This document shows, one piece after another, positions 36,166-44,487 of a stretch of 64,000 nucleotides of DNA. This DNA comes from Streptomyces chartreusis NRRL 3882 (GTDB lineage Bacteria; Actinomycetota; Actinomycetes; Streptomycetales; Streptomycetaceae), in contig NZ_LT963352.1 in assembly GCF_900236475.1 (NCBI RefSeq), positions 5,584,001 through 5,648,000 of the forward strand, read 5' to 3'. Below the pieces are notes generated by a model. The model was not told the origin of the DNA. It saw only the letters and a list, made by a program, of their open reading frames with translations, and did no database searches. Position 1 is the stretch's first letter, and each line of letters opens with the position of its first letter. The position numbers and the translations under genes are program-made.

Positions 36166-36837
36166 ATGACCGACGACTCAGTCCCGGACCTCCGCGCCTC
36201 CGACGCCGACCGTGAACGGGTCGCCGAAATCCTCCGGGACGCCCTCGCGGAGGGCCGTCTCGACATGTCGGAGTTCGAGGAGCGGCTGGACGCCACGTAT
36301 CAGGCGCGGACGTACGGGGAACTGACGCCGATCACCCGGGACCTGCCGGCCGCGGGCGTCACGGCGCCCTCCGTGTCACTGACCAAGGAGCCCGCCGCCG
36401 GCCCGGACGGCTCGAACTGGTCCGGGCGGATCGTCGGCGGGGAGGGCTCCTCGTCGTGGGCCGTGGCCGTGATGTCCGGCTTCCAGCGCAAGGGGCGCTG
36501 GACGATGCCCCGGCGGTTCACCTGCCTCGCCCTCTGCGGCGGCGGGGAGATCGACCTGCGCGAGGCGAACTTCGCGGACCGCGAGGTCGAGATCAACGCG
36601 ATCGCGATCATGGGCGGGGTGGACGTCATCGTCCCGCCCGGCGTGGAGGTCGTCGTCCGCGGCATCGGCATCATGGGCGGCTTCGACCACCAGGAGGAGG
36701 GCGTCCCCGGCATCCCCGGCGCACCACGCGTCGTCATCACCGGCTTCGCCTTCTGGGGCGGCGTCGGAGTCCAGCGAAAGCTGCCCCGGGCAGAGAAGCA
36801 GCGGCTCCGCGAGGAGCGGCGTCGCCAGCTGGACTGA
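36166..36837 (+). CDS. DUF1707 and LiaF-like cell-wall-stress domain protein
   Basis: A 223-residue protein. Residues about 8-62 are a DUF1707 domain (LRASDADRERVAEILRDALA, EGRLDMSEFEERLDATYQAR), found only in actinobacteria. The rest resembles the C-terminal LiaF/DUF2154 beta-helix (GGGEIDLREANFADREVEIN, IMGGVDVIVPPGVEV). LiaF-like domains sense or tune responses to cell-wall antibiotics. No membrane segment is obvious. It follows the ABC exporter by 33 bases and may be co-transcribed. Confidence 0.88.
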   Translation: MTDDSVPDLRASDADRERVAEILRDALAEGRLDMSEFEERLDATYQARTYGELTPITRDLPAAGVTAPSVSLTKEPAAGPDGSNWSGRIVGGEGSSSWAVAVMSGFQRKGRWTMPRRFTCLALCGGGEIDLREANFADREVEINAIAIMGGVDVIVPPGVEVVVRGIGIMGGFDHQEEGVPGIPGAPRVVITGFAFWGGVGVQRKLPRAEKQRLREERRRQLD

Positions 36838-36856
36838 GGTGCCTGCTGACTGCGGG

Positions 36857-36885
36857 CACCCGTGCCGCTCGGGGCGGCACGGGTG
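36857..36885. terminator. Terminator after the DUF1707 gene
   Basis: Twelve-bp perfect stem CACCCGTGCCGC with its complement and a five-base loop. The surrounding CTGCGGGCA...GTGCCGC wording also belongs to a dispersed repeat seen again near 41470. Confidence 0.75.
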
Positions 36886-36983
36886 GGCGCAGACGGCACC
36901 CCGCAGCGCCGGGTCGCGCACCCACCCCGCCACAGCGCCGACGCCAGTGCTCACCAGCAGGCAGTTCTACAGTTCCGTCGGCT

Positions 36984-38318
36984 CTACAGCTCCGCCGGCA
37001 CCGACCCCTTCAACGTCTCCAGATCGAACGCCTCCGCCATCCGCGCATATCCCTTGTCACTGGGATGCAGATGATCCCCCGAGTCGTAGTCGGCCCGCAG
37101 CCGGCGCGGGTCATAAGGATCACGCAGCGCCTTGTCGAAGTCGACCACCGCATCGAAGACCCGCCCCGCCCGGATTTCCGCGTTGATCTGCTGCCGCACG
37201 GCCTCCCGCGCCTCGGAGTACCCCCGGTGCCCACCGAAGGGCATCAGGGTCGCCCCCACGACCTTCAGCCCCCGCGCATGCGCCTGCTCGACCAGCGTGC
37301 GCAACCCGCCGACGATCGCGTTCGGATCCGCGAGCCGCGGATTGCGCAGGATGTCGTTGACCCCGAGGTCGATGACGACGACCTTGACGTTCGTCCGCTC
37401 CAGCACGTCCCGCCCGAAGCGGTTCAGCCCGCTGGGGTTGTCCGCCGGCCGGCCCAGCCCGTCCGTGAGGACCCGGTTGCCGCTGATGCCCTGGTTGACG
37501 ACGCTGTAGCGGGGGAGGTCCCGCCCGGCGGCGATCTCCGCGCGTAGCTTGTCGTACAGGACGTCGGTCCACCTGTTGTTGGCGCCCGCGGTGGAGGTGA
37601 TCCCGTCGGTGAGCGAGTCGCCGAGGACGACGACCGTCCCGTCGGACTCGTTGCTCAGCACGTCCAGCGCGGTCACGTAACGCCAGTACATGGTCTGCTC
37701 GGTGTACGGCGCGCCCGTCGCGTCGGCCGTGTGGTCGCCCTGGGCGACGTAGGAGATCTGCCGGGCGTGCGGGTGGTACGTCACCGGGCCGGAGCTGGTC
37801 GGCGTGTACGTGGTGATCAGGACGTCCGCGTCGTGCGGGATGGCGATGCGCACGGCGTCGCTCATCACCTGCCGGCCGGGCGGGATGACGACCGTCGGCC
37901 CGCCGTTGAAGGTCAGCTGCCGCAGGGTGTCCGAGAGCGCGGCGGCCGTGCCGCTCCCGGCGGCGACGGCGATCGAGGCGCGCGTGATGTTCAGCGGGGA
38001 CTGGCCGTAGAGATTGGACAGCGTCACGCGGGCACTCGTACCGCCGACACTGGTGTGGACGACGTTGCGCACCGAACGGTCCGCCATGCCGGTCGTCTCC
38101 GTCCCCGGCTCGGCGGCTGCCGGGGAGGTGGACCAGGTGCCGACCCAGGTGCCGGTGGAGGCGGGGGCGGCGGAGTTGTTAGGGAGGCGGTCGCCGGTGA
38201 GGGCGTTCCGCGTCGGCGTGCCGTCGTCGGACGCCACTCCGACGTATATGGCGGTGGAAAGGGCCACGATCGCTGCGACGACGACGGCCAATAGGGCGTA
38301 ACCACGACCCCGGGTCAT
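36984..38318 (-). CDS. Secreted or anchored SGNH/GDSL hydrolase
   Basis: A 444-residue esterase-family protein with an N-terminal membrane or signal segment (YALLAVVVAAIVALSTAIYV). SGNH blocks are clear: Ser235 in VVLGDSLTDG, Gly in NQGISGNRVL, Asn in VIDLGVNDILR, and Asp/His in SGDHLHPSDKGYARMAEAFD. An about 190-residue beta-rich region precedes the catalytic domain, as in many Streptomyces extracellular lipases. ATG 38318 is picked because it places the hydrophobic segment at the N-terminus. The ester substrate is unknown. Confidence 0.93.
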   Translation of the reverse strand: MTRGRGYALLAVVVAAIVALSTAIYVGVASDDGTPTRNALTGDRLPNNSAAPASTGTWVGTWSTSPAAAEPGTETTGMADRSVRNVVHTSVGGTSARVTLSNLYGQSPLNITRASIAVAAGSGTAAALSDTLRQLTFNGGPTVVIPPGRQVMSDAVRIAIPHDADVLITTYTPTSSGPVTYHPHARQISYVAQGDHTADATGAPYTEQTMYWRYVTALDVLSNESDGTVVVLGDSLTDGITSTAGANNRWTDVLYDKLRAEIAAGRDLPRYSVVNQGISGNRVLTDGLGRPADNPSGLNRFGRDVLERTNVKVVVIDLGVNDILRNPRLADPNAIVGGLRTLVEQAHARGLKVVGATLMPFGGHRGYSEAREAVRQQINAEIRAGRVFDAVVDFDKALRDPYDPRRLRADYDSGDHLHPSDKGYARMAEAFDLETLKGSVPAEL

Positions 38319-38512
38319 GCTGTGTAGTTCTCCTCGGGCGATGGGAGCCCAAGGCTCCGATCTGATATGCCCATGATGCGTCATGGGCCGGGGGAAGCTC
38401 ACAGGACCCCGTGGCATTACCCCCTCCCGACAGACGCCGGGAACTCCTGTTCCGTTCCAGGAGTCGGTCAGGAAGGGACAATGTGTGCGGGATCACCGAG
38501 CGGGTGGAGCGG

Positions 38513-39853
38513 ATGGAACGGACGAAAGCAGAAGAAAAGGTCGGCGTCGGAGGGCAGCATGCCCGCCCCGGCGTCACCACGAACCGCACGATGGCCACCT
38601 TCAGCCCCGCGGACGAGGAGAAGCAGCGCGGCGTACGCCGCATGAAACTCACCGCCACCGGGCTCCTGCTGTTCGTGGCCGTGGTCTACATCCTCGCCAA
38701 GTGGGCCCAGAACTCCGGCGCGGGCCCCTGGGCGGGCTATGTCGCCGCGGCCTCCGAGGCGGGCATGGTCGGCGCGCTCGCCGACTGGTTCGCCGTCACC
38801 GCCCTCTTCCGCCACCCCCTCGGCATCCCCATCCCGCACACCGCGATCATCCCCACCAAGAAGGACCAGTTCGGCGTCTCCCTCGGCGAGTTCGTCGGTG
38901 AGAACTTCCTCTCCGAGGACGTCGTACGGCAGCGGCTGCGCGCCGTCGGCATCGGCAGCCGCCTCGGCGCCTGGCTCGCCGTCCCCGAGCACGCCGACCG
39001 GGTCACGGCGGAGCTCTCCACCGCCCTGCGCGGCGCCCTGACCGTCCTGCGCGACTCCGACGTCCAGGCGGTGGTCGGCGAGGCGATCACGCGCCGCGCC
39101 AACGCCCAGGAGATCGGGCCGGGCATCGGCAAGATGCTGGAGAAGATCGTCGCCGACGGCGGTCACAAACGGGTCGTCGACCTCGTCGTCACCCGCGCGC
39201 ACGACTGGCTGGTGCTGCACCGCGACGAGGTGATGGACGCCGTGGAGGGCGGCGCCCCCGGCTGGACGCCGAGGTTCGTCGACCGCAAGGTCGGCGAGCG
39301 CGTCTACAAGGAACTGCTGCGCTTCGCCACCGAGATGCGCGACATGCCCGCCCACCCCGCGCGCGGCGCCCTCGACCGCTTCCTCACCGACTTCGCCTCC
39401 GACCTCCAGTCGGACACCGACACCCGCGGCCGGGTCGAGCGCCTCAAGGGCGAGGTGCTGGGCCGTGGCGAGGTCCAGGACCTCATCGCCAGCGCCTGGA
39501 CGGCCGTACGATCCATGATCGTCGCGGCGGCTGAGGACGAGCGCAGCGAACTGCGACTGCGCGTACGGGCCTCCCTGCTGTCGCTGGGCTCCCGGATGGC
39601 GGCCGAGCGCAAGGTGCAGGACAAGGTCGACAAGTGGGTGGAGGACGCGGCCGTCTACGTCGTCACCACCTACCGCAAGGAGATCACCTCCCTGATCACG
39701 GACACGGTGGCGAGCTGGGACGCCGAGCACACCACGAGGAAGATCGAGGCGAACATCGGCCGCGACCTCCAGTTCATCCGGATCAACGGCACGGTGGTCG
39801 GCTCGCTCGCCGGCCTGCTGATCTACACGGTGTCGCACGCGCTGGGGGCGTGA
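38513..39853 (+). CDS. DUF445 family membrane protein
   Basis: A 446-residue protein of the DUF445 (YjiN-like) family: two N-terminal hydrophobic segments (GLLLFVAVVYILAKWAQ and the AGYVAAASEAGMVGALADWF region), then FAVTALFRHPLGIPIPHTAI with the family signature IIPTKKDQFGVSLGEFV, a long helical cytoplasmic part, and a C-terminal helix (GSLAGLLIYTVSHALG). The function is unknown. ATG 38513 has GGAG close upstream; ATG 38591 is a later alternative. Confidence 0.88.
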   Translation: MERTKAEEKVGVGGQHARPGVTTNRTMATFSPADEEKQRGVRRMKLTATGLLLFVAVVYILAKWAQNSGAGPWAGYVAAASEAGMVGALADWFAVTALFRHPLGIPIPHTAIIPTKKDQFGVSLGEFVGENFLSEDVVRQRLRAVGIGSRLGAWLAVPEHADRVTAELSTALRGALTVLRDSDVQAVVGEAITRRANAQEIGPGIGKMLEKIVADGGHKRVVDLVVTRAHDWLVLHRDEVMDAVEGGAPGWTPRFVDRKVGERVYKELLRFATEMRDMPAHPARGALDRFLTDFASDLQSDTDTRGRVERLKGEVLGRGEVQDLIASAWTAVRSMIVAAAEDERSELRLRVRASLLSLGSRMAAERKVQDKVDKWVEDAAVYVVTTYRKEITSLITDTVASWDAEHTTRKIEANIGRDLQFIRINGTVVGSLAGLLIYTVSHALGA

Positions 39854-39952
39854 GCCGCGGGGACGTGACGCGCGGGCACGGCGAGGTGTCAGGGCGTAAG
39901 CACTTCCGCTCAGGGCACTCGAACCGGGTTCTTCTCGATGAGGAGGGAGCCC

Positions 39953-41440
39953 ATGACCACCGCGCAGGCCGGGACCGGCCGAACCGTCACCACCGACATC
40001 CCCGCCCGCCTCGACCGCCTCCCCTGGTCGCGCTGGCACTGGACGATCGTCATCGGCCTCGGCACGGTGTGGATCCTCGACGGTCTCGAAGTCACCGTCG
40101 TGGGCAACATCGCCAGCCGCCTGTCGGAGCCCGGCAGCGGCCTGCCCATCACCTCCGGCGAGGTCACCGGCCTGGCGGCCGCCCTGTACGTGGCGGGAGC
40201 CTGCTCCGGCGCGCTCTTCTGGGGCCGGCTCACCGACAAGTGGGGCCGTAAAAAACTCTTCATGATCACCCTGGCGGTCTACCTCGGCGCCACCGCCCTC
40301 ACCGCGATCGCCTTCGACACCTGGTGGTTCTTCCTCTTCCGCTTCCTCACCGGCTTCGGCATCGGCGGCGAGTACGCGGCCATCAACTCCGCGATCGACG
40401 AACTGATCCCCAAGGAGTACCGCGGCCGCGTCGACCTGATGATCAACGGCAGCTTCTGGCTGGGCGCGGTCTTCGGCTCCCTGCTCTCGATCATCGCGCT
40501 GGACACGGACATCTTCGCGGCCAACGTCGGCTGGCGCCTCACCTTCGCGCTCGGCGCGGTCCTGGCCCTGGTGATCCTCCTGGTCCGCCGGCACGTCCCG
40601 GAGAGCCCCCGCTGGCTCCTGATCCACGGCCGTGACGACGAAGCGGAACGCATCGTCTCCTCGATCGAGCGGAGGATCACCCAGGAGCACGGCGAACCGC
40701 TGCCCCGCGCGGAGGGCGAGATCACCATCCACCAGCGCCGCAGCGTCTCCTTCCTGGAGATCGGCCGCACGGTCTTCTCCGACTACCGCCGCCGCGCCGT
40801 CCTCGGCTTCTCCCTCTTCATCGGCCAGGCCTTCCTCTACAACGCCATCACCTTCGGCTTCGGCGCGATCCTGACGACGTTCTTCGACGTCCCGAGCGGC
40901 AGCACCGGCTACTACTTCGCCGTCATCGCACTCGGCAACTTCTGCGGCCCGCTGCTCCTCGGCAAGCTCTTCGACACGGTGGGCCGCCGGGTGATGATCT
41001 CCGGCACGTACCTGCTGTCCGGCCTGCTCCTCTTCGGCACGGCCTGGCTCTTCGACCAGGGCTCACTCAGCGCGAGCACGCTGACGGCCTGCTGGTGCGC
41101 GGTGCTGTTCTTCGCCTCGGCGGGCGCGTCCAGCGCCTACCTGACGGTCTCCGAGGTCTTCCCGATGGAGACCCGCGCCATGTCCATCGCCTTCTTCTAC
41201 GCCATCGGCACGGCAGCCGGCGGCATCAGCGGCCCGCTCCTCTTCGCCGACCTCACCGGCACGGGCAAGGTCGGCGACACGGTCCTCGCCTTCCAGATCG
41301 GCGCGGCACTGATGTGCCTGGCGGGCCTGGCGGCGGCGCTCCTCGCGGTACGCGCCGAACGGCGCTCCCTGGAGGACATCGCCAAGCCCCTCACGGCAGC
41401 GGGGGACACGACGGGACAAGGCAGGAAGGCGACGGCGTAG
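39953..41440 (+). CDS. MFS transporter, sugar/metabolite:H+ symporter-like
   Basis: A 495-residue, twelve-helix major facilitator. Motif A variants are visible as GRLTDKWGRKKLFM after TM2 and KLFDTVGRRVM after TM8, and the RFLTGFGIGGEYAAINSAI segment is typical of the sialate/aromatic acid/sugar porter groups. ATG 39953 follows a near-perfect AGGAGGG. The substrate is not determined. The region after the stop holds dispersed repeats that probably terminate transcription. Confidence 0.92.
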   Translation: MTTAQAGTGRTVTTDIPARLDRLPWSRWHWTIVIGLGTVWILDGLEVTVVGNIASRLSEPGSGLPITSGEVTGLAAALYVAGACSGALFWGRLTDKWGRKKLFMITLAVYLGATALTAIAFDTWWFFLFRFLTGFGIGGEYAAINSAIDELIPKEYRGRVDLMINGSFWLGAVFGSLLSIIALDTDIFAANVGWRLTFALGAVLALVILLVRRHVPESPRWLLIHGRDDEAERIVSSIERRITQEHGEPLPRAEGEITIHQRRSVSFLEIGRTVFSDYRRRAVLGFSLFIGQAFLYNAITFGFGAILTTFFDVPSGSTGYYFAVIALGNFCGPLLLGKLFDTVGRRVMISGTYLLSGLLLFGTAWLFDQGSLSASTLTACWCAVLFFASAGASSAYLTVSEVFPMETRAMSIAFFYAIGTAAGGISGPLLFADLTGTGKVGDTVLAFQIGAALMCLAGLAAALLAVRAERRSLEDIAKPLTAAGDTTGQGRKATA

Positions 41441-41469
41441 GGGGCGTAGCTGGCTGCGTGGCCGACTGA

Positions 41470-41540
41470 GCTGCGGGCAGTCGTGCCGCTGGGGCGATGA
41501 GGGTCCCCCTGCTCGAGCGAAGTCGAGAGCTTGGGGGAGG
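41470..41540. repeat. Mosaic of dispersed Streptomyces intergenic repeats
   Basis: Two elements lie side by side: CTGCGGGCAGTCGTGCCGCT (similar to 36851-36870) and, at 41504-41538, an imperfect inverted repeat with TCCCCCTGCTCGAGCGAAG on the left and GAGAGCTTGGGGGA on the right. The second is a very common Streptomyces intergenic palindrome (recollection). It probably ends the MFS transcript. Confidence 0.7.
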
Positions 41541-41542
41541 GT

Positions 41543-41680
41543 GGGTGCAGCGAAGGCGCAGCCGGCGGCGGAGGCCGGACTCGCGAGCGCGGTCGTACCG
41601 ACGCCGACGCCGATGCCGGCGGCTCCGGCTGCCGCGCCCGCGGCCCTCAACATGCTCCGGCGGCTGATCTGTCGTGTCAC
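41543..41680 (-). pseudogene. Orphan Tat signal peptide, truncated secreted protein
   Basis: From GTG 41680 the minus strand encodes a textbook Tat signal: ISRRSMLRAAGAAAGAAG with a hydrophobic region ending TTALASPASA, and GAGG nine bases before the start. The frame then enters the dispersed palindromic repeat and runs on antisense to the MFS gene, so any mature domain is missing. This looks like a secreted-protein gene cut off by the repeat insertion. Confidence 0.5.
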
Positions 41681-41814
41681 GTCGTCGTACCTCGACGTCG
41701 TAAGTCGCGTTCCTGCGGGGGACGGTGAGGAGACGGCCGGACGGCGGAGGCGATAACAAGAACTGCGCTATAGTTGATCTGCGTCCGGTCGCCGAACTCC
41801 GGTAGACGGACGAT

Positions 41815-41887
41815 GCGTTGGTGGTCCAAGGAAAGACGCCCCGCTTCCTGCGGGGAAATGCAGGTGCAAGGCCTGCCCGGCGCTCCA
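41815..41887 (+). tRNA. Unusual tRNA-Gly(UCC)-like gene
   Basis: A 73-nt cloverleaf: acceptor GCGTTGG/CCGGCGC (two G-U pairs), three-bp D stem GTC/GAC with loop CAAGGAAA, anticodon stem CCCCG/CGGGG with loop CTTCCTG (anticodon UCC at 41846-41848), a four-base variable region, and T stem GCAGG/CCTGC. CCA is encoded at 41885-41887. Odd points are the T loop TGCAAGG instead of TTCRANY, U at position 37 and a short D arm. TATAGT at 41769-41774 is a possible -10. A strong terminator follows after three bases. Confidence 0.65.
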
Positions 41888-41890
41888 GAC

Positions 41891-41927
41891 AAGAACCCCG
41901 GCCCTGGGTTTCAGGGCCGGGGTTCTT
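41891..41927. terminator. Strong terminator after the tRNA-Gly-like gene
   Basis: Sixteen-bp perfect stem AAGAACCCCGGCCCTG with its complement, five-base loop. The A-rich and T-rich flanks let it work on both strands, also for the convergent gene at 41962. Confidence 0.9.
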
Positions 41928-41961
41928 CGCTGTGCGCTCGACTCGTCGCGCCGACCGGCGA

Positions 41962-42264
41962 TCAACCGCGCCGGTCGGCCACCACCCAGGACGCCACGGC
42001 CACGGCCCCCGCCACCCCGAACACCGCGGGCCAGGCACCCACCTTCTTGGCCAGCGGATGAGACCCCGCGAAGGCGGCGACGTACGCGGCCGACAACGCC
42101 CCCGCGGCCACCCCGCCGGCCTGCTGCCGCCACTGCCGCGCGGCCGCGGCCCCGGCGACGGCGAGCACGGCCCCGCCGAGCGGCCGCTGCCTGGTCCAGC
42201 GGGCCACGCCGTACCCGCCCACGAGCCCGCTCGCGGCGATCACCGCACTGGGAACCTTCGCCAT
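41962..42264 (-). CDS. Small Ala/Gly-rich membrane protein, unknown function
   Basis: A 100-residue protein starting MAKVPSAVIAASGLVGGYG with three weakly hydrophobic segments (LGGAVLAVAGAAAARQW, GALSAAYVAAFAGSH, AVFGVAGAVAVASWVV). AGGCAGG precedes the ATG at 42264. It is divergent from the Hsp20 gene across about 200 bases. I do not recognise a function. Confidence 0.7.
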   Translation of the reverse strand: MAKVPSAVIAASGLVGGYGVARWTRQRPLGGAVLAVAGAAAARQWRQQAGGVAAGALSAAYVAAFAGSHPLAKKVGAWPAVFGVAGAVAVASWVVADRRG

Positions 42265-42377
42265 ACCTGCCTCCTGTGCCTCGCATGCCCGCTCGTGCGG
42301 CCTTGAGGCTAACGCCCCAGGTGACAGACGCCGGCGCCGGGGCACCACAAGATCACCTCTCCGATATGAGTCGAGGC

Positions 42378-42406
42378 TTGTCAAGTTTCCTCCTCCGAGT
42401 TATATA
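42378..42406 (+). promoter_or_regulatory. Promoter of the Hsp20 gene
   Basis: TTGTCA (42378-42383), 17-base spacer, TATATA (42401-42406): an unusually consensus-like housekeeping promoter in an AT-rich island of this GC-rich DNA, 61 bases before the ATG. The spacer end holds CTTGTCAAG, a nine-base dyad overlapping the -35. No HAIR or RheA-type operator is seen. Confidence 0.75.
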
Positions 42407-42466
42407 AGAAGACGCAGAACGTAAGGGCATCGCACAGGCAGAGCCTGAAGAGAGGAGTGACCAGTG

Positions 42467-42889
42467 ATGCTCATGCGCACGGACCCCTTCCGTGAACTCG
42501 ACCGGCTCACCCAGCAGGTCCTCGGCCCCGCCACCCGCCCGTCGGCGATGGCGATGGATGCCTACCGCTCCGGGGACGAGTTCTTCGTCCACTTCGACCT
42601 CCCCGGCATCGACCCCGAGACGATCGAGCTGGACGTCGAACGCAACGTCCTCAACGTCCGAGCCGAACGCAGGTCCCCCGCCCCCGAGGAGGCGGAGCTG
42701 CTCGTCGCCGAACGGCCCACCGGCACCTTCACCCGCCAGCTCTTCCTCGGCGAGACGCTGGACACGGACCGCATCGACGCCTCGTACGAGGCCGGCGTCC
42801 TGACCCTGCGCATCCCGGTGGCCGAGCAGGCCAAGCCGCGCCGCATCCAGATCACGGGCGGCGACAGGCCCAAGCAGCTCAGCGGCTGA
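42467..42889 (+). CDS. Hsp20/alpha-crystallin small heat-shock protein
   Basis: A 140-residue ATP-independent chaperone. The alpha-crystallin domain (about residues 30-125) shows FFVHFDLPGIDPETIELDVE, VLNVRAERR and the end ASYEAGVLTLRIPVAEQ, close to the A-x-x-x-G-V-L signature. The N-terminal MLMRTDPFRELDRLTQQ is typical of Streptomyces Hsp18. GAGAGGAG precedes the start; GTG 42464 is an alternative. A consensus promoter lies upstream and a terminator downstream. Confidence 0.95.
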   Translation: MLMRTDPFRELDRLTQQVLGPATRPSAMAMDAYRSGDEFFVHFDLPGIDPETIELDVERNVLNVRAERRSPAPEEAELLVAERPTGTFTRQLFLGETLDTDRIDASYEAGVLTLRIPVAEQAKPRRIQITGGDRPKQLSG

Positions 42890-42921
42890 CGGCACGGCAC
42901 TCGCGTACCCACGCACCCACG

Positions 42922-42960
42922 GGGGCTGTCCCGAGGACGTCCCACCCGCGGGACAGCCCC
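42922..42960 (+). terminator. Terminator after Hsp20
   Basis: Twelve-bp perfect stem GGGGCTGTCCCG with its complement, loop of 15 bases, about 30 bases after the stop. Confidence 0.75.
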
Positions 42961-43038
42961 GCCCCCAACCCTCACCCCGCCGCCGGAGTGCGAGCCCGGC
43001 GGCGTGACGCAGGACCGGATCCGGAGGAAGACCCACAC

Positions 43039-43533
43039 ATGAGCGTGACGACGGTGCCCAGTGTGACGACTGCTCTCACGACCCCGAAGACCCTGATCCC
43101 CACCCCGCCGCGCCACCACCGCGCCCGAGGCGACGACGCCTGGACCCGGCTGATCGAAGCGGTGCGGGATTCGGGCCAGTACCCCACCAGGTCGGAGGCG
43201 GAGCGGGTCACCCGTATCGTCCTGTCCGCCCTCGGCGGTCATGTGATCGGCGACGAACGGGTCGACCTCGCCCGCGCCCTGCCCGAGGAGGCCGCCAGGG
43301 TGGTCGCCTCCCAGATCCCGGCCACGCGCCGGCTGACCGCCGCCGAGTTCGTCGACTCCGTCGCGGCCCGTATCGAGGGAGCGACCCCCGCCACGGCCCG
43401 CTGGGACGTCAGCTCGGTCCTGAGCGTGCTGCCGCCCCTGGTCGGCGACGACCTGGTGACCCGCATCCTGGCCCAGCTCCCGGCCGGCTACGCCCTCCTG
43501 TTCGGCCGAGCGGACCTGAGCCCGGCATCGTAG
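43039..43533 (+). CDS. DUF2267 domain protein
   Basis: A 164-residue soluble protein of the DUF2267 family: a variable, Thr/Pro-rich N-terminal about 35 residues, then the helical domain (TRSEAERVTRIVLSALGG, ARALPEEAARVVASQIP, TAAEFVDSVAARIEG, VLSVLPPLVGDDLVTRILAQ, LPAGYALLFG). Such proteins often occur with stress genes; the adjacent Hsp20 gene fits. The biochemical function is unknown. GGAGGAAG precedes ATG 43039. Confidence 0.87.
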   Translation: MSVTTVPSVTTALTTPKTLIPTPPRHHRARGDDAWTRLIEAVRDSGQYPTRSEAERVTRIVLSALGGHVIGDERVDLARALPEEAARVVASQIPATRRLTAAEFVDSVAARIEGATPATARWDVSSVLSVLPPLVGDDLVTRILAQLPAGYALLFGRADLSPAS

Positions 43534-43616
43534 GCTCCTGAACCGCGTACGACGGTCACCGCCGAGGCGGGCGGTGGCCGTCGGCCACACCGGGAGTCAC
43601 CGCCAGGAGCCGCCAC

Positions 43617-44420
43617 TTGACCCGCACGAGGTCCGCAACCGCAACTCTCACCACCCCCGACGGCACGCACCTCGCCCACACGGACCACCACCCCGCAGGG
43701 GAACCCGCGGCCACGTTCCTCCTCCTGCACGGCCTGGCGGGCCACCAGGGCGAGTGGGACACCCTCGCCGCGCGGCTGTCGGCCGACGGCCACCGCGTGG
43801 TGACGTACGACGCCAGGGGCCACGGCGCCAGCACCCGCATCCCGGCGTCCACGACCCGCGCGGCCCATGTCGAGGACGCCGTAACCCTGATCGAGGAACT
43901 GGACCTGGCCCCCGTGACCCTGCTGGGCCAGTCCCTGGGCGGCCACACGGCCCTGCTGCTGGCCGCCGCCCACCCCCACCTGGTGCGGTCCCTGATCCTG
44001 GTCGAAGCGGGCCCGGCCGGCCCGGCCCCGGATCTCCCCGCCCAGATCGCGGCCTGGCTGGACAGCTGGCCGACCCCCTTCACGTCCCTCGACGAGGCGG
44101 CGGCCTTCCTGGGCCACGAGGCCTGGGCGAGAGGCCTGGAGAAACGAGAAGACGGCTGGTACCCGAGGTGGGACCGCCCCACGATCATCGACACGGTCGC
44201 CGAACTGGCCACCACCGCCTACTGGCCCGAATGGTCCCGCATCACCTGTCCCACCCTCCTCATCCAGGGCGAACACGGCACGATGCGCCCCGACGAACCG
44301 GCCACGATGCTCACCCACCGCCCGGACACCAAGGTGGTCCGCATCCCCCACGCGGCCCACGACGTCCACCTCGACCAGCCGGACCGCCTCTACGAAGCGA
44401 TCAGGGCCTTCATCGCCTGA
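43617..44420 (+). CDS. Alpha/beta hydrolase
   Basis: A 267-residue alpha/beta-hydrolase fold enzyme. The oxyanion region FLLLHGLAGHQGEW, nucleophile Ser in LLGQSLGGHTALL, the acidic segment LLIQGEHGTMRPDEP and the catalytic His in IPHAAHDVHLDQPDRL are all present. The start is a TTG (43617) with AGGAG seven bases upstream. The substrate cannot be inferred. A MerR-type promoter for the next gene begins directly after its stop. Confidence 0.92.
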   Translation: MTRTRSATATLTTPDGTHLAHTDHHPAGEPAATFLLLHGLAGHQGEWDTLAARLSADGHRVVTYDARGHGASTRIPASTTRAAHVEDAVTLIEELDLAPVTLLGQSLGGHTALLLAAAHPHLVRSLILVEAGPAGPAPDLPAQIAAWLDSWPTPFTSLDEAAAFLGHEAWARGLEKREDGWYPRWDRPTIIDTVAELATTAYWPEWSRITCPTLLIQGEHGTMRPDEPATMLTHRPDTKVVRIPHAAHDVHLDQPDRLYEAIRAFIA

Positions 44421-44423
44421 CCC

Positions 44424-44454
44424 TTGACCTCAACCAAAGTCGAGCTCCTACGTT
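44424..44454 (+). promoter_or_regulatory. MerR-type promoter/operator with 19-bp spacer
   Basis: TTGACC (44424-44429) and TACGTT (44449-44454) are separated by 19 bases, longer than normal, and the spacer contains the near-perfect dyad CTCAAC-CAAA-GTCGAG. This is the layout of promoters untwisted by MerR-family activators such as SoxR. No merR gene is adjacent, so the regulator acts from elsewhere. Confidence 0.65.
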
Positions 44455-44487
44455 GATCGCGACCAGGCAACCACGGGAGGGGATCGC

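Noticed and set aside
41063..41680. Full-length 205-codon minus-strand gene
   Set aside because: Only the first about 38 codons (Tat signal) look real; the rest is repeat sequence and antisense of the MFS gene.
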